Below, in pieces: positions 8,756 through 16,306 of a stretch of DNA of 61,890 nt (position 1 is the first letter of the stretch; each line of letters starts with the position of its first letter). A program made the translations under genes and the position numbers. Under the pieces are notes generated by a model, which did not search any database, was not told the origin of the DNA, and worked only from the letters and a program-made list of their open reading frames with translations. Source of the stretch: Ectopseudomonas guguanensis (lineage in GTDB: Bacteria; Pseudomonadota; Gammaproteobacteria; Pseudomonadales; Pseudomonadaceae). The stretch is taken from assembly GCF_900104265.1 (NCBI RefSeq), contig NZ_FNJJ01000007.1, forward strand, positions 1 through 61,890, read 5' to 3'.

Positions 8756-10801
8756 ATGCAACAGCTTCCCAGCCATCGGCACTCGCCCTGGCATGCCGGT
8801 GAAAAGCAACTGCAGGAAAAGGTCGGCGTCGCCGAACGCATGGAAGTGCTCGGACAGAAGGTGATCCGCGACTACATGCCGGATCAGCATCGCGACTTCT
8901 ACCGGCAACTGCCCTTCATGATCGCCGGCGCCGTGGATGCTGCCGGCCAGCCCTGGGCCACTCTGATCGAAGGCGAGGAGGGCTTCGTTACCTCACCCGA
9001 CCCGCGTCAGTTGTCGTTCGACCTGGCCGCCATGGCGCTCGATCCGCTCGACCCGGCCACCAGTGGACTGCATGCGGGCGATGCCATCGGCCTACTCGGC
9101 ATCGAGCTGCACACGCGGCGGCGCAATCGCATCAACGGGCATATCCGCCAGGCCTCGGCGCAGCGCCTGGACATCGATGTGGAGCATTCCTTCGGCAACT
9201 GCCCGCAGTACATCCAGCTGCGCCAGTACCGCCGTGTGCACCAGCGTGGCGTCGAGCGCCTGGACGCGACCGAGCTGGATGTGCGCAGCGCCGAGATGAT
9301 CGGCAGCGCCGATACCTTTTTCGTCGCCAGCTACGTCGAGCACGACGATGGCCGCCGTTCGGTAGACGTCTCGCACCGTGGCGGGCGCGCCGGTTTCGTA
9401 CGGGTGCAGGGCAATCGCCTGACCATTCCCGACTACGCCGGCAACCTGCACTTCAATACCCTGGGCAACCTCAGCGTCAATCCGCGTGCCGGGCTGCTGT
9501 TCGTCGACTTCGCCACGGGCGACGTGCTGCAACTGGCCGGCCGCGCCGAGATCATCCTCGACAGCCCGCTGATCAATGCCTTCGAAGGCGCCGAGCGGCT
9601 GTGGACCTTCGACGTCGAGCAGGTGGTGCTGCGCCCGGCGGCGGCTTCGCTGCGCTGGGCCTTCGAAGAATATGCACCGACCAGCCTGATGACCGGCACC
9701 TGGGCCGAAACCGATGCGCGCCTGCGCGAGCGTGAGCAGCGCAACCAGTGGCAGCGCTGGCGTGTGCAGAGTGTTCAGCAGGAAAGCAGCGATATCCGCT
9801 CCTTCGTGCTGGTGCCTGAGGCGGGCAAGGCACCGAGTTTCGCCGCCGGTCAGCACCTGCCGATTCGCATCACCACCGCCAGCGGTGAGACCCTGCTGCG
9901 CACCTACAGCCTCTCCAGCGCGCCGTCGGATGGTGTCCTGCGTATCAGCGTCAAGGCGCAGGGCGTGGTATCGCGGCATCTGCACGAACAGGTTCGGGGG
10001 GGCGATGTGCTGGAGGTGCGTGCGCCGCTGGGCAGCTTCACCCTGAACAGCGAAAGCCGCCGGCCGCTGGTGCTGATCGGCGCCGGCGTCGGTATCACGC
10101 CGCTGCTGTCGATGCTGCGTGAACAGGTGGCGCTGGGGCAGGGCAAACGCATCCATTTCTTCCAGGGTGCGCGCACGCTGCGTGATCTGCCGTTCCAGGC
10201 CGAGCTGCGCGAGCTGGTGCAGCGCGCGGGCGGTCTGCTGCAGGTGCACCGCGCCCTCAGCGCGCCGGAGGCGGACGCTGTAGTGGGCCGCGACTACGAG
10301 CAGCAGGGGCGTATCGACCTGGCGCAGATCAAGGCGGCGCTGTCGTTCGATGACTACGACTTCTACCTGTGTGGCCCGGCCGCCTTTACCCAGGCGATCT
10401 ACGATGGCCTGCGCGACCTCAATATCGCCGACGCGCGCATCCACGCCGAGGCGTTCGGCCCCTCGACACTGACGCGCCGTACCGATGGCCAGGTGACGAC
10501 CCTCGTGCAGCCGTCCGCCGCGAGCGAACCGGTGCCGGTGTACTTCAGCGCTTCGAGCAAGGAGGCGCGCTGGACGCCGGACAGCGGCAGCTTGCTGGAA
10601 CTGGCGGAAAGCCGTGGCCTGACGCCCGAGTTCAGTTGCCGCGGCGGTTCCTGCGGCACCTGCAAGACGCGCCTGGTCAGCGGCCAGGTGCACTACCCCA
10701 ATCCGCCGGCCGAGCTGCCGGATGATGGCGGCGTGCTGATCTGCTGCGCGGTGCCGGCAAAAGGCGAAGAAGGCGTACAACCCGTGGTGCTGGATCTGTG
10801 A
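8756..10801 (+). CDS. Fused FMN-binding (PNPOx-like)/ferredoxin-NADP reductase/2Fe-2S protein
   Basis: The 681 residues comprise three modules. Residues ~40-320 form a pyridoxamine-phosphate-oxidase-like split barrel that probably binds FMN (LPFMIAGAVDAAGQPWATLI; DYAGNLHFNTLGNL). Residues ~335-580 form a ferredoxin reductase with the FAD motif LLRTYSLSS and the NAD(P) motif LIGAGVGITPLLSML. The C-terminus is a plant-type 2Fe-2S domain whose ligands Cys628, Cys633 and Cys636 lie in SCRGGSCGTC, with the fourth at Cys663 or Cys664. Electrons would flow NAD(P)H to FAD to 2Fe-2S, perhaps to FMN. The physiological acceptor is unknown. GGAGGG precedes the ATG. Confidence 0.9.
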   Translation: MQQLPSHRHSPWHAGEKQLQEKVGVAERMEVLGQKVIRDYMPDQHRDFYRQLPFMIAGAVDAAGQPWATLIEGEEGFVTSPDPRQLSFDLAAMALDPLDPATSGLHAGDAIGLLGIELHTRRRNRINGHIRQASAQRLDIDVEHSFGNCPQYIQLRQYRRVHQRGVERLDATELDVRSAEMIGSADTFFVASYVEHDDGRRSVDVSHRGGRAGFVRVQGNRLTIPDYAGNLHFNTLGNLSVNPRAGLLFVDFATGDVLQLAGRAEIILDSPLINAFEGAERLWTFDVEQVVLRPAAASLRWAFEEYAPTSLMTGTWAETDARLREREQRNQWQRWRVQSVQQESSDIRSFVLVPEAGKAPSFAAGQHLPIRITTASGETLLRTYSLSSAPSDGVLRISVKAQGVVSRHLHEQVRGGDVLEVRAPLGSFTLNSESRRPLVLIGAGVGITPLLSMLREQVALGQGKRIHFFQGARTLRDLPFQAELRELVQRAGGLLQVHRALSAPEADAVVGRDYEQQGRIDLAQIKAALSFDDYDFYLCGPAAFTQAIYDGLRDLNIADARIHAEAFGPSTLTRRTDGQVTTLVQPSAASEPVPVYFSASSKEARWTPDSGSLLELAESRGLTPEFSCRGGSCGTCKTRLVSGQVHYPNPPAELPDDGGVLICCAVPAKGEEGVQPVVLDL

Positions 10802-10815
10802 GAGAGGGCTGGGCA

Positions 10816-11061
10816 ATGAGCGTTCAACTCTTCATCCATGACGCCTGGCCTGATGCCGAATCGAGCCATGATGGCGGTGTCTGTGATGTTTACCTGCAGG
10901 CGGAAGTCGAATCGGGCTATCTGGCGACGCAGCTTCTGCCAGGACGTGAGGTGCCGGTGGCAGGTTCAGGCGGCGGTGGGCTTTGGCGTTGGCTTGGCAA
11001 CTGCGCAGCTGAGGTTGGCGTATTGGCGGGAGCGATGCCAGGGACGCGTCGAGCGTTCTGA
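10816..11061 (+). CDS. Small ORF after the fused reductase, product not recognised
   Basis: An 81-residue ORF starts 14 bp after the reductase stop with GAGAGAGG upstream (10801-10808). The predicted product (MSVQLFIHDAWPDAESSHDG...) has no motif I recognise, ends in a glycine-rich then Trp-rich stretch, and could be spurious or a decayed gene. A second frame over the same stretch is also open, so coding status is uncertain. Confidence 0.3.
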   Translation: MSVQLFIHDAWPDAESSHDGGVCDVYLQAEVESGYLATQLLPGREVPVAGSGGGGLWRWLGNCAAEVGVLAGAMPGTRRAF

Positions 11062-11079
11062 TTCAGCCCTCTCCCCCAG

Positions 11080-11105
11080 CCCCTCTCCCATAAACGGGAG
11101 AGGGG
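11080..11105. terminator. Stem-loop, 10-bp stem
   Basis: CCCCTCTCCC pairs with GGGAGAGGGG around an ATAAAC loop. This hairpin type is common between Pseudomonas genes and would end the reductase transcript. There is no clear T-run after it. Confidence 0.5.
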
Positions 11106-11142
11106 AGCTGAACCTTGAGTGACTAGCGGCAGGCGCTGTGAA

Positions 11143-11174
11143 GCTGTTGCCGTTTCGGTCGAAACGGCAACAGC
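11143..11174. terminator. Perfect 15-bp inverted repeat
   Basis: GCTGTTGCCGTTTCG is mirrored exactly by CGAAACGGCAACAGC with two bases between. It lies 6 bp past the stop of the small minus-strand gene, so it is probably that gene's terminator, and possibly a bidirectional one. Confidence 0.7.
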
Positions 11175-11180
11175 CTCGGC

Positions 11181-11354
11181 TTATCCTTGCGCTTGTGTCT
11201 CTTCCAGCTCCTTGCGGTAGGCGTCGGCTTCGTCCTGGGTCGGGAAGATGCCGACCAGCTCGCCATTCTGGATCACGTCCCAGACCACGATGCCCATGGC
11301 GCGGGCTTCACGGGAAAGATGTTCGTTGTCACGCTCATGCACGATCACGTTCAT
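11181..11354 (-). CDS. Conserved-looking 57-residue small protein
   Basis: The minus strand encodes MNVIVHERDNEHLSREARAM and continues to ...PTQDEADAYRKELEETQAQG. A GAGGAGA ribosome-binding site is 6 bp upstream of the ATG and a strong hairpin lies behind the stop. The compact alpha/beta composition with a C-terminal charged helix looks like a real small cytosolic protein. I do not recognise the family. Confidence 0.7.
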   Translation of the reverse strand: MNVIVHERDNEHLSREARAMGIVVWDVIQNGELVGIFPTQDEADAYRKELEETQAQG

Positions 11355-11510
11355 GCCTGTCTCCTCGAAATGCGGGTGCGGCGAAAGGTCGCATTTCGTT
11401 TATACGCCTCGTTAGCAAGCTAATTAACCGCCGCTTCGGCAAAGGACTGTTGCGCCAATGCAACGAGCGAAACGGCTTGCCGATTGTCGGTGGCGTGACG
11501 CGACGTCTGG

Positions 11511-12746
11511 CTACTGCAGCGCGCGCCGCGCCATCCGGCGTCGGTACTGGCGGGTGCGCAGGGCATCGCTCAACTGCTGGCGCAGCAGCGCCCAGAGCGG
11601 CGACACCCCGGGCTGGGTTGGCCGGCCCTGGCTCAGCTTGCGCAGCTGATACTTCACCACCGCCATGTTGGCCAGCGAAGCCAGCACTTTGTTGTCCCAG
11701 GTGATCGGCGGCAGTTGCGGGGCGCTGTTCTGGCCGCGCTGCCAGTCGCGCGGCAGGTTCGGCTCGATGGACAGGGCGGTGCCGATGCCGACCATCTCGA
11801 TGCCGCTGGCCAGCACCTGCTCGGCAACGGGCGCACGGCGGATGCCGCCGGTGACCATCAGCGGCATGCTCGCCACCGCGCGAACCTCGCGGGCGAACTC
11901 CAGGAAATAGGCCTCGCGCGCCAGGGTCCGGCCATCGCGCGCCTGGCCCTGCATGGCCGGCGCCTCGTAGCTGCCACCGGACAGCTCGACCAGATCGACC
12001 TTCAGCCCACCGAGCAGGCGCACCACCTGCTGGGCGTCATCGGCGCTGAAACCGCCGCGCTGGAAATCCGCAGAATTCAGCTTGACCGCCACGGCGAAGC
12101 CGGGCGCCACCGCGGCACGCACCGCCTTGACGATCTCCAGCAGCAGGCGCGCGCGGTTTTCCAGCGAGCCGCCCCACTGGTCGCTGCGCTGGTTGGTCAG
12201 CGGCGAGAGGAACTGGCTGAGCAGGTAGCCATGTGCAGCGTGGATCTGCACCCCGCTGAAACCGGCCTGTTCACCCAGGCGAGCGGTCTGCGTGAAGCGG
12301 GCGATGACCTCGTCGATCATCGCCGGGGTCATCGCCTGCGGCGTGGCGAAACGCTTGGACAGATTGCCCAGCTCCAGCGCTACCGCCGAGGGCGCCCAGG
12401 TCGGCTGGCCCAGGTTGGCCTGCATCTGCCGGCCGGGATGGTTGATCTGTAACCAGAACTGCGCGCCCTGGGCGCGGCCGATACGGGCCCAGCGCTGGAA
12501 CCGGGCCAGCTGCGCGGTGTCTTCCAGCACCACGCCACCGGGACCGGTCATGGCACGGCTGTCGACCATCACGTTGCCGGAGATCAGCAGGCCGGCACCA
12601 CCCTCGGCCCAGGCCTGATAGAGGCGCATCAGATGCTCGGACGGCGCATGCTCGGCGTCCGCCATGTTCTCCTCCATCGCCGCCTTGGCGATGCGGTTGG
12701 GGATGATCGAGCCATTGGGCAGGACAAGGGGATCGAACAGGGTCAT
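11511..12746 (-). CDS. NADH:flavin oxidoreductase, Old Yellow Enzyme family
   Basis: This is a 411-residue FMN TIM-barrel ene-reductase. It starts with LFDPLVLPNGSIIPNRIAKA, has the catalytic-site region GVQIHAAHGYLLSQFLSP and the signature NQRSDQWGGSLENRARLL, then MVTGGIR and GIGTAL near the phosphate site. It lacks the extra FAD/4Fe-4S domains of 2,4-dienoyl-CoA reductases and so belongs to the short OYE-like branch. It is expected to reduce activated C=C bonds of electrophiles. GAGGAAG precedes the ATG. It is transcribed from a MerR-type promoter at 12774-12804, with the merR gene just upstream on the same strand. Confidence 0.92.
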   Translation of the reverse strand: MTLFDPLVLPNGSIIPNRIAKAAMEENMADAEHAPSEHLMRLYQAWAEGGAGLLISGNVMVDSRAMTGPGGVVLEDTAQLARFQRWARIGRAQGAQFWLQINHPGRQMQANLGQPTWAPSAVALELGNLSKRFATPQAMTPAMIDEVIARFTQTARLGEQAGFSGVQIHAAHGYLLSQFLSPLTNQRSDQWGGSLENRARLLLEIVKAVRAAVAPGFAVAVKLNSADFQRGGFSADDAQQVVRLLGGLKVDLVELSGGSYEAPAMQGQARDGRTLAREAYFLEFAREVRAVASMPLMVTGGIRRAPVAEQVLASGIEMVGIGTALSIEPNLPRDWQRGQNSAPQLPPITWDNKVLASLANMAVVKYQLRKLSQGRPTQPGVSPLWALLRQQLSDALRTRQYRRRMARRALQ

Positions 12747-12773
12747 TGCGCTTCCTCGACTGAAGATGTGCCG

Positions 12774-12804
12774 ACCTTAACTTTAAAGTTCACTTTAATG
12801 TCAA
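12774..12804 (-). promoter_or_regulatory. MerR-type promoter with 19-bp spacer and embedded dyad
   Basis: On the minus strand, the -35 box TTGACA (12804-12799) and a -10-like TAAGGT (12779-12774) are separated by 19 bp. The spacer holds a perfect dyad TTAAAGT-GA-ACTTTAA (12798-12783). An over-long spacer carrying the operator is the hallmark of promoters activated by MerR-family DNA distortion. It points at the OYE gene, 28 bp from its start codon, and the MerR gene ends about 80 bp upstream. Confidence 0.85.
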
Positions 12805-12886
12805 TGGTCGTGTCCGCTGGTCAGCACCTGAGCGCGTGCGGCCATCATCGAAGTGGCGTACGCAGTGCCCGCGGGGCGAAACGGGA

Positions 12887-13339
12887 TCAGGCGCGACTGC
12901 GGGTCTTGCCGGCGCGGTCAGTGGCGGGGGATGGCCCGTCCAGATACATTTTCGCCAGCACCCGCTTGGCATTGGCGGCGCAGTCGAGGTCGTCCGGCTT
13001 GCTCTCGATCTCGTCGATCAGCGCGCGCAGACGCGTCTTGCTCTGCGCCAGGCGCAGCTCCAGCGCCTCGATGTCGCGCACCTTGGCGTGCAGGGTGTCG
13101 AGCAGCTTGCCATGTTGCCACTGCGTCAGATCCTGCGGCAGCAGTGTGCGCAGTTCGTCCAGGCTGAAGCCGGCCTGCTGCGCGGTGGTGATCAGGTTCA
13201 GCACCAGCACCGCTTCCTCCGGATAGCTGCGATAACCATTGGCCTGGCGCTGCACCAGCCTGAGCAGGCCGATGCTCTCGTAGAATCGGATGCGCGAGGC
13301 CGCCAGGCCCGTGCGCTGCGCCAGTTCGCCGATCTTCAT
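12887..13339 (-). CDS. MerR family transcriptional regulator
   Basis: This is a 150-residue regulator. Residues 1-70 are the MerR winged helix (MKIGELAQRTGLAASRIRFY, then ESIGLL and NGYRSYPEEAV). A long dimerisation helix follows (residues ~80-120, DIEALELRLAQSKTRLRALI). The open frame extends upstream, but MKIGEL is the family's canonical start. Only one Cys is visible in the C-terminal part (DCAANAKRV), so the metal-binding cysteine sets of CueR/ZntR are absent. A redox or electrophile sensor of the NmlR/SoxR-like group fits better. Its likely target is the OYE gene. Confidence 0.9.
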   Translation of the reverse strand: MKIGELAQRTGLAASRIRFYESIGLLRLVQRQANGYRSYPEEAVLVLNLITTAQQAGFSLDELRTLLPQDLTQWQHGKLLDTLHAKVRDIEALELRLAQSKTRLRALIDEIESKPDDLDCAANAKRVLAKMYLDGPSPATDRAGKTRSRA

Positions 13340-13497
13340 TGCGGGTGTGCCTCTTGCGACGGATGAGCAGGGGTGCGCCGACACTTTAAGCCTCGTACGT
13401 GGCCGTGCAAGCGCTTCGATTTCCTCATGCATCGCCAGTGCGATACAGGTGGCAGCGGCTATGATTGCCTGACCTTTCGAATCATCAGGCAGGATGC

Positions 13498-14265
13498 GTG
13501 AAGCCTTCGATACTCTCCCTGGCACTGCTCGTTCTGCTGCACGACGTCCTGGCCAGGGCCACGCCGTACCAGGTGGTCACCGAAGAGTGGGCGCCCTACA
13601 ACTATCAGGACGAGGGCCAGGTTGCCGGCATGGCCACTGAGATCGTGCGGGCCATCATGGCGCTTACCGGAGACGACTTCAGCATCCGGCTGACGCCGAG
13701 CATGCGCGCCACCCAGGTGTTGCGCAACCAGCCCAGAACCATCATGTATTCGCTGTTTCGCACGCCCGAGCGCGAAGACCAGTTCAAGTGGGTCGGTCCC
13801 ATCGCCGAGGAGTCCATCTATCCCTATCAGCTGGCCAGTGCAGCCCAGCCGGTGCATACCCTCGAGCAACTGCTGCACGCACCGCGAATCACCACCCGGC
13901 ATGCCGGCCTGATGCCGGCCCTGCTGCAGTCGCTAGGGTTCAACAACCTCGACAGGAGCGCAACGGAGAGCCAGCAGCTCTACCGTATGCTGCTGGCCGG
14001 GCGCACCGAGATCATCATCGGCGACAGCGACGCGGGCGTGGCCTATTACAGCCGCCAACTGGGCATAGCGCCCGGCACCCTGCGGCGCATTCCCATCGAG
14101 CTGTATCGCTCCTCGCTGTACATCGCCTTCAGCCATGACAGCGACGACGCCCTGGTCGCCGCCTGGAGCGCTGCCCTGGAGCAGTTGCGCAGCTCCGGCG
14201 AGCTGCAGCGCATCCAGCGGCGCTACCGGGAGCCGGGCGTTCAATGGCCGGCAGAGACCCGCTGA
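13498..14265 (+). CDS. Periplasmic solute-binding protein, amino-acid ABC (PAAT) type
   Basis: The 255 residues begin with a Sec signal peptide (KPSILSLALLVLLHDVLARA) and continue as a family-3 bacterial solute-binding fold. Landmarks are PYQVVTEEWAPYNYQDEG, GMATEIVRAIMA, a middle region ESQQLYRMLLAGRTEIIIGD, and a C-terminal helix. The GTG at 13498 is chosen because it starts directly at the signal peptide with AGGCAGGA upstream. No permease or ATPase is adjacent. In Pseudomonas many such orphan proteins act as stand-alone receptors, so ligand and role are open. The 3' end overlaps the decayed SDR tail on the other strand. Confidence 0.82.
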   Translation: MKPSILSLALLVLLHDVLARATPYQVVTEEWAPYNYQDEGQVAGMATEIVRAIMALTGDDFSIRLTPSMRATQVLRNQPRTIMYSLFRTPEREDQFKWVGPIAEESIYPYQLASAAQPVHTLEQLLHAPRITTRHAGLMPALLQSLGFNNLDRSATESQQLYRMLLAGRTEIIIGDSDAGVAYYSRQLGIAPGTLRRIPIELYRSSLYIAFSHDSDDALVAAWSAALEQLRSSGELQRIQRRYREPGVQWPAETR

Positions 14266-14400
14266 TCGATGGCCATGTCCGCGCCGGTGATCGAGCGCGC
14301 GCCGGGCTGGCAAAGGAAGAACTCCAGTTCTGCCACTTCCTCCGGCTGAATGAAGCGTGCCTGCTCGTTCGTCATCAACTGCCGGCCACTCGGCCTGGGT
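14241..14400 (-). pseudogene. C-terminal remnant of a short-chain dehydrogenase
   Basis: The minus strand reads QLMTNEQARFIQPEEVAELE and then a second block ending in ARSITGADMAIDQR and a stop at 14243-14241. This matches the conserved SDR tail in which a PEEVA helix precedes SITGA--xIDGG. No start codon or Rossmann N-terminus precedes it, and the expected IDGG is IDQR. About 45 recognisable residues remain, overlapping the 3' end of the solute-binding gene. It is best explained as a decayed gene. Confidence 0.75.
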
Positions 14401-14509
14401 GCGCGACGCTACCTGGAATTGATATGTCGGCGCCTGGCAGGGCAACCGGCGCGCCGCTAGGGCGTGCGGGTATCGCCGCGACCGGGTTGGCCGGTCGCGG
14501 CGGCGCCGA

Positions 14510-15265
14510 TCAGATCGCCTGACCGCCCGATACCTCGATGCGCTGGGCGTTGACCCAGCGATTCTGCTCGCCGAGCAGGCTGGCAATCATCGGGCCGATG
14601 TCGTCCGCCACACCGACCCGACCCAGCGCGGTCATGTCCGCGAACACCTTGTTCAGGTCCGGCATGTCGCGCACGGCGCCGCCCAGGAAATCGGTCTCGA
14701 TGGCGCCGGGCGCCACGGTATTGACCGCGATCCCCCGGCTGCCCAGCTCCTTGGCCAGGTACAGGCTCAGCACCTCCACCGCGCCCTTGACCGCCGCGTA
14801 GGCGGAGAAGCCGGGATAGGACACGCGGGTCAGCCCGGACGAGATGTTGACGATACGACCGCCGTCGGCCATCAGCGGCAGCAGCGCCTGGGTAAGGAAG
14901 AACACGCCTTTGAAGTGCACGTTCACCAATGCATCGAACTGCGTTTGCGTGGTGTCGGCAATCGATGCCATGTCGCCGTGGCCGGCGTTGTTGATCAGGT
15001 GATCGAAGCGCTCGCGCTGCCAGGTCTCGCCCAGTGCCTGGCGCAGGCGTTGCACGAAGGCCGGGAAGGTGCTGACGTCGCCGGCATCGAGTTGCAGAGC
15101 GACGGCCTTGCGCCCCAGGGCCTGGATTTCGGCGACCACGGCCAGCGCAGCGTCGGCCTGGCTGTGATAGGTCACGATGACGTCGCTGCCCTGGCGAGCG
15201 ATGCTCAGCGCGGTATTGCGGCCCAGGCCACGGCTGGAGCCGGTTACGATGGCGATCCTGGTCAT
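14510..15265 (-). CDS. SDR family oxidoreductase
   Basis: This is a 251-residue classical short-chain dehydrogenase. It has the NAD(P) loop TGSSRGLG (residues 8-15), NNAG at 92-95, Ser near 142-143, and the catalytic pair Tyr156/Lys160 in YAAVK. It ends with the usual EVSGGQAI tail. The ATG at 15265 is chosen because MTRIAIVTG is the canonical beginning; the open frame extends further but is not SDR-like. The gene is divergent from an AraC regulator across 139 bp, a very common Pseudomonas arrangement in which the regulator controls the reductase. The substrate is unknown. Confidence 0.92.
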   Translation of the reverse strand: MTRIAIVTGSSRGLGRNTALSIARQGSDVIVTYHSQADAALAVVAEIQALGRKAVALQLDAGDVSTFPAFVQRLRQALGETWQRERFDHLINNAGHGDMASIADTTQTQFDALVNVHFKGVFFLTQALLPLMADGGRIVNISSGLTRVSYPGFSAYAAVKGAVEVLSLYLAKELGSRGIAVNTVAPGAIETDFLGGAVRDMPDLNKVFADMTALGRVGVADDIGPMIASLLGEQNRWVNAQRIEVSGGQAI

Positions 15266-15404
15266 GATAAAAATCCTCTTGTGGGTGAAGGGGATTTCAT
15301 TGTGTGGTTCGTGGTGCAACCCCGTCCTTACCGAAACCTCGACGCTTTTTGCCTATTTCTCCAAGGGGCAACGACATGCCCGTGACCAGTATCGGGAGCC
15401 CGGT

Positions 15405-16277
15405 ATGAGTGCAGCGCTGCTGGCGGTTGTCCGCGATTACCTGGGCCGGCATGCAGACCTCGGTGGGCTTGCCCAAACGCCCATCCCCGGGTTGACCGTG
15501 ATTCGCACGTCGCAACCCAGCGGGCTGGACTACGCCATCACCCGACCTCTGGCCTGCCTGGTCTTGCAGGGCAGCAAGCAGGTGATGATGGGGACCCGCA
15601 GCTTCACCTTCCGCGCCGTTGATTCGCTGCTGATCACCGCCGATGTCCCGACCGTCAGCCAGATCGTTCAGGCGAGCCACGAGACGCCGTACATCTCGCT
15701 GGTGATCGATCTCGATCCTGCTCTGCTCACCGAGTTGATGGAGGAGATCAAGGCGGTGCCGAGTGCAGAGGCAGAGCCCATCCGCATCGAGCCGACCGAT
15801 AGCGAAGTGGCCGAAGCGGCCCTGCGTCTGATGCGCCTGCTCGATGCTCCAGCCTCGGCCAGGGTGCTGCGCGCTTCGCGTGTGCGCGAACTGCATTACT
15901 GGCTGCTGGCTGGTCGGCATGGCCCGGCGATCAGTCGTCTGGGCTGGCCGGACGGCCACGCGCAACGCATCGCGCGGGCGGTGAAGGTACTGCGCAGCGA
16001 GTTCACCCGGCCACTTCCGGTGGAGCGCCTGGCGTCAGTGGCCGGCATGAGCCTGTCGTCCTTCCACCATCACTTTCGCAACCAGACCTCGCTGACGCCG
16101 CTGCAGTTTCAGAAGCAGCTGCGGCTGATCGAGGCGCGTCGCCTGATGACCGGGGAGGGCGCCAGCGCCAGCAGCGCGGCATTCGCGGTGGGTTACGAAA
16201 GCGTGTCGCAGTTCAGCCGAGAGTACCGCCGGCTGTTCGGTCTGCCGCCTGCAAAAGACGCCAGTGTCGCCTGTTGA
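15405..16277 (+). CDS. AraC family transcriptional regulator (AraC_N type)
   Basis: The 290-residue protein has an N-terminal cupin-like effector domain (residues ~20-170) of the AraC_N kind (ACLVLQGSKQVMMGTRSFTF). The C-terminal double helix-turn-helix (residues ~190-285) reads VERLASVAGMSLSSFHHHFR and later AFAVGYESVSQFSREYRRLF. The start is the ATG at 15405; the open frame reaches back into non-conserved sequence. It is divergent from the SDR gene, which is its most likely target. Confidence 0.92.
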   Translation: MSAALLAVVRDYLGRHADLGGLAQTPIPGLTVIRTSQPSGLDYAITRPLACLVLQGSKQVMMGTRSFTFRAVDSLLITADVPTVSQIVQASHETPYISLVIDLDPALLTELMEEIKAVPSAEAEPIRIEPTDSEVAEAALRLMRLLDAPASARVLRASRVRELHYWLLAGRHGPAISRLGWPDGHAQRIARAVKVLRSEFTRPLPVERLASVAGMSLSSFHHHFRNQTSLTPLQFQKQLRLIEARRLMTGEGASASSAAFAVGYESVSQFSREYRRLFGLPPAKDASVAC

Positions 16278-16306
16278 AACACCAGTGCACGGCTGTGCAG
16301 GTTGCC

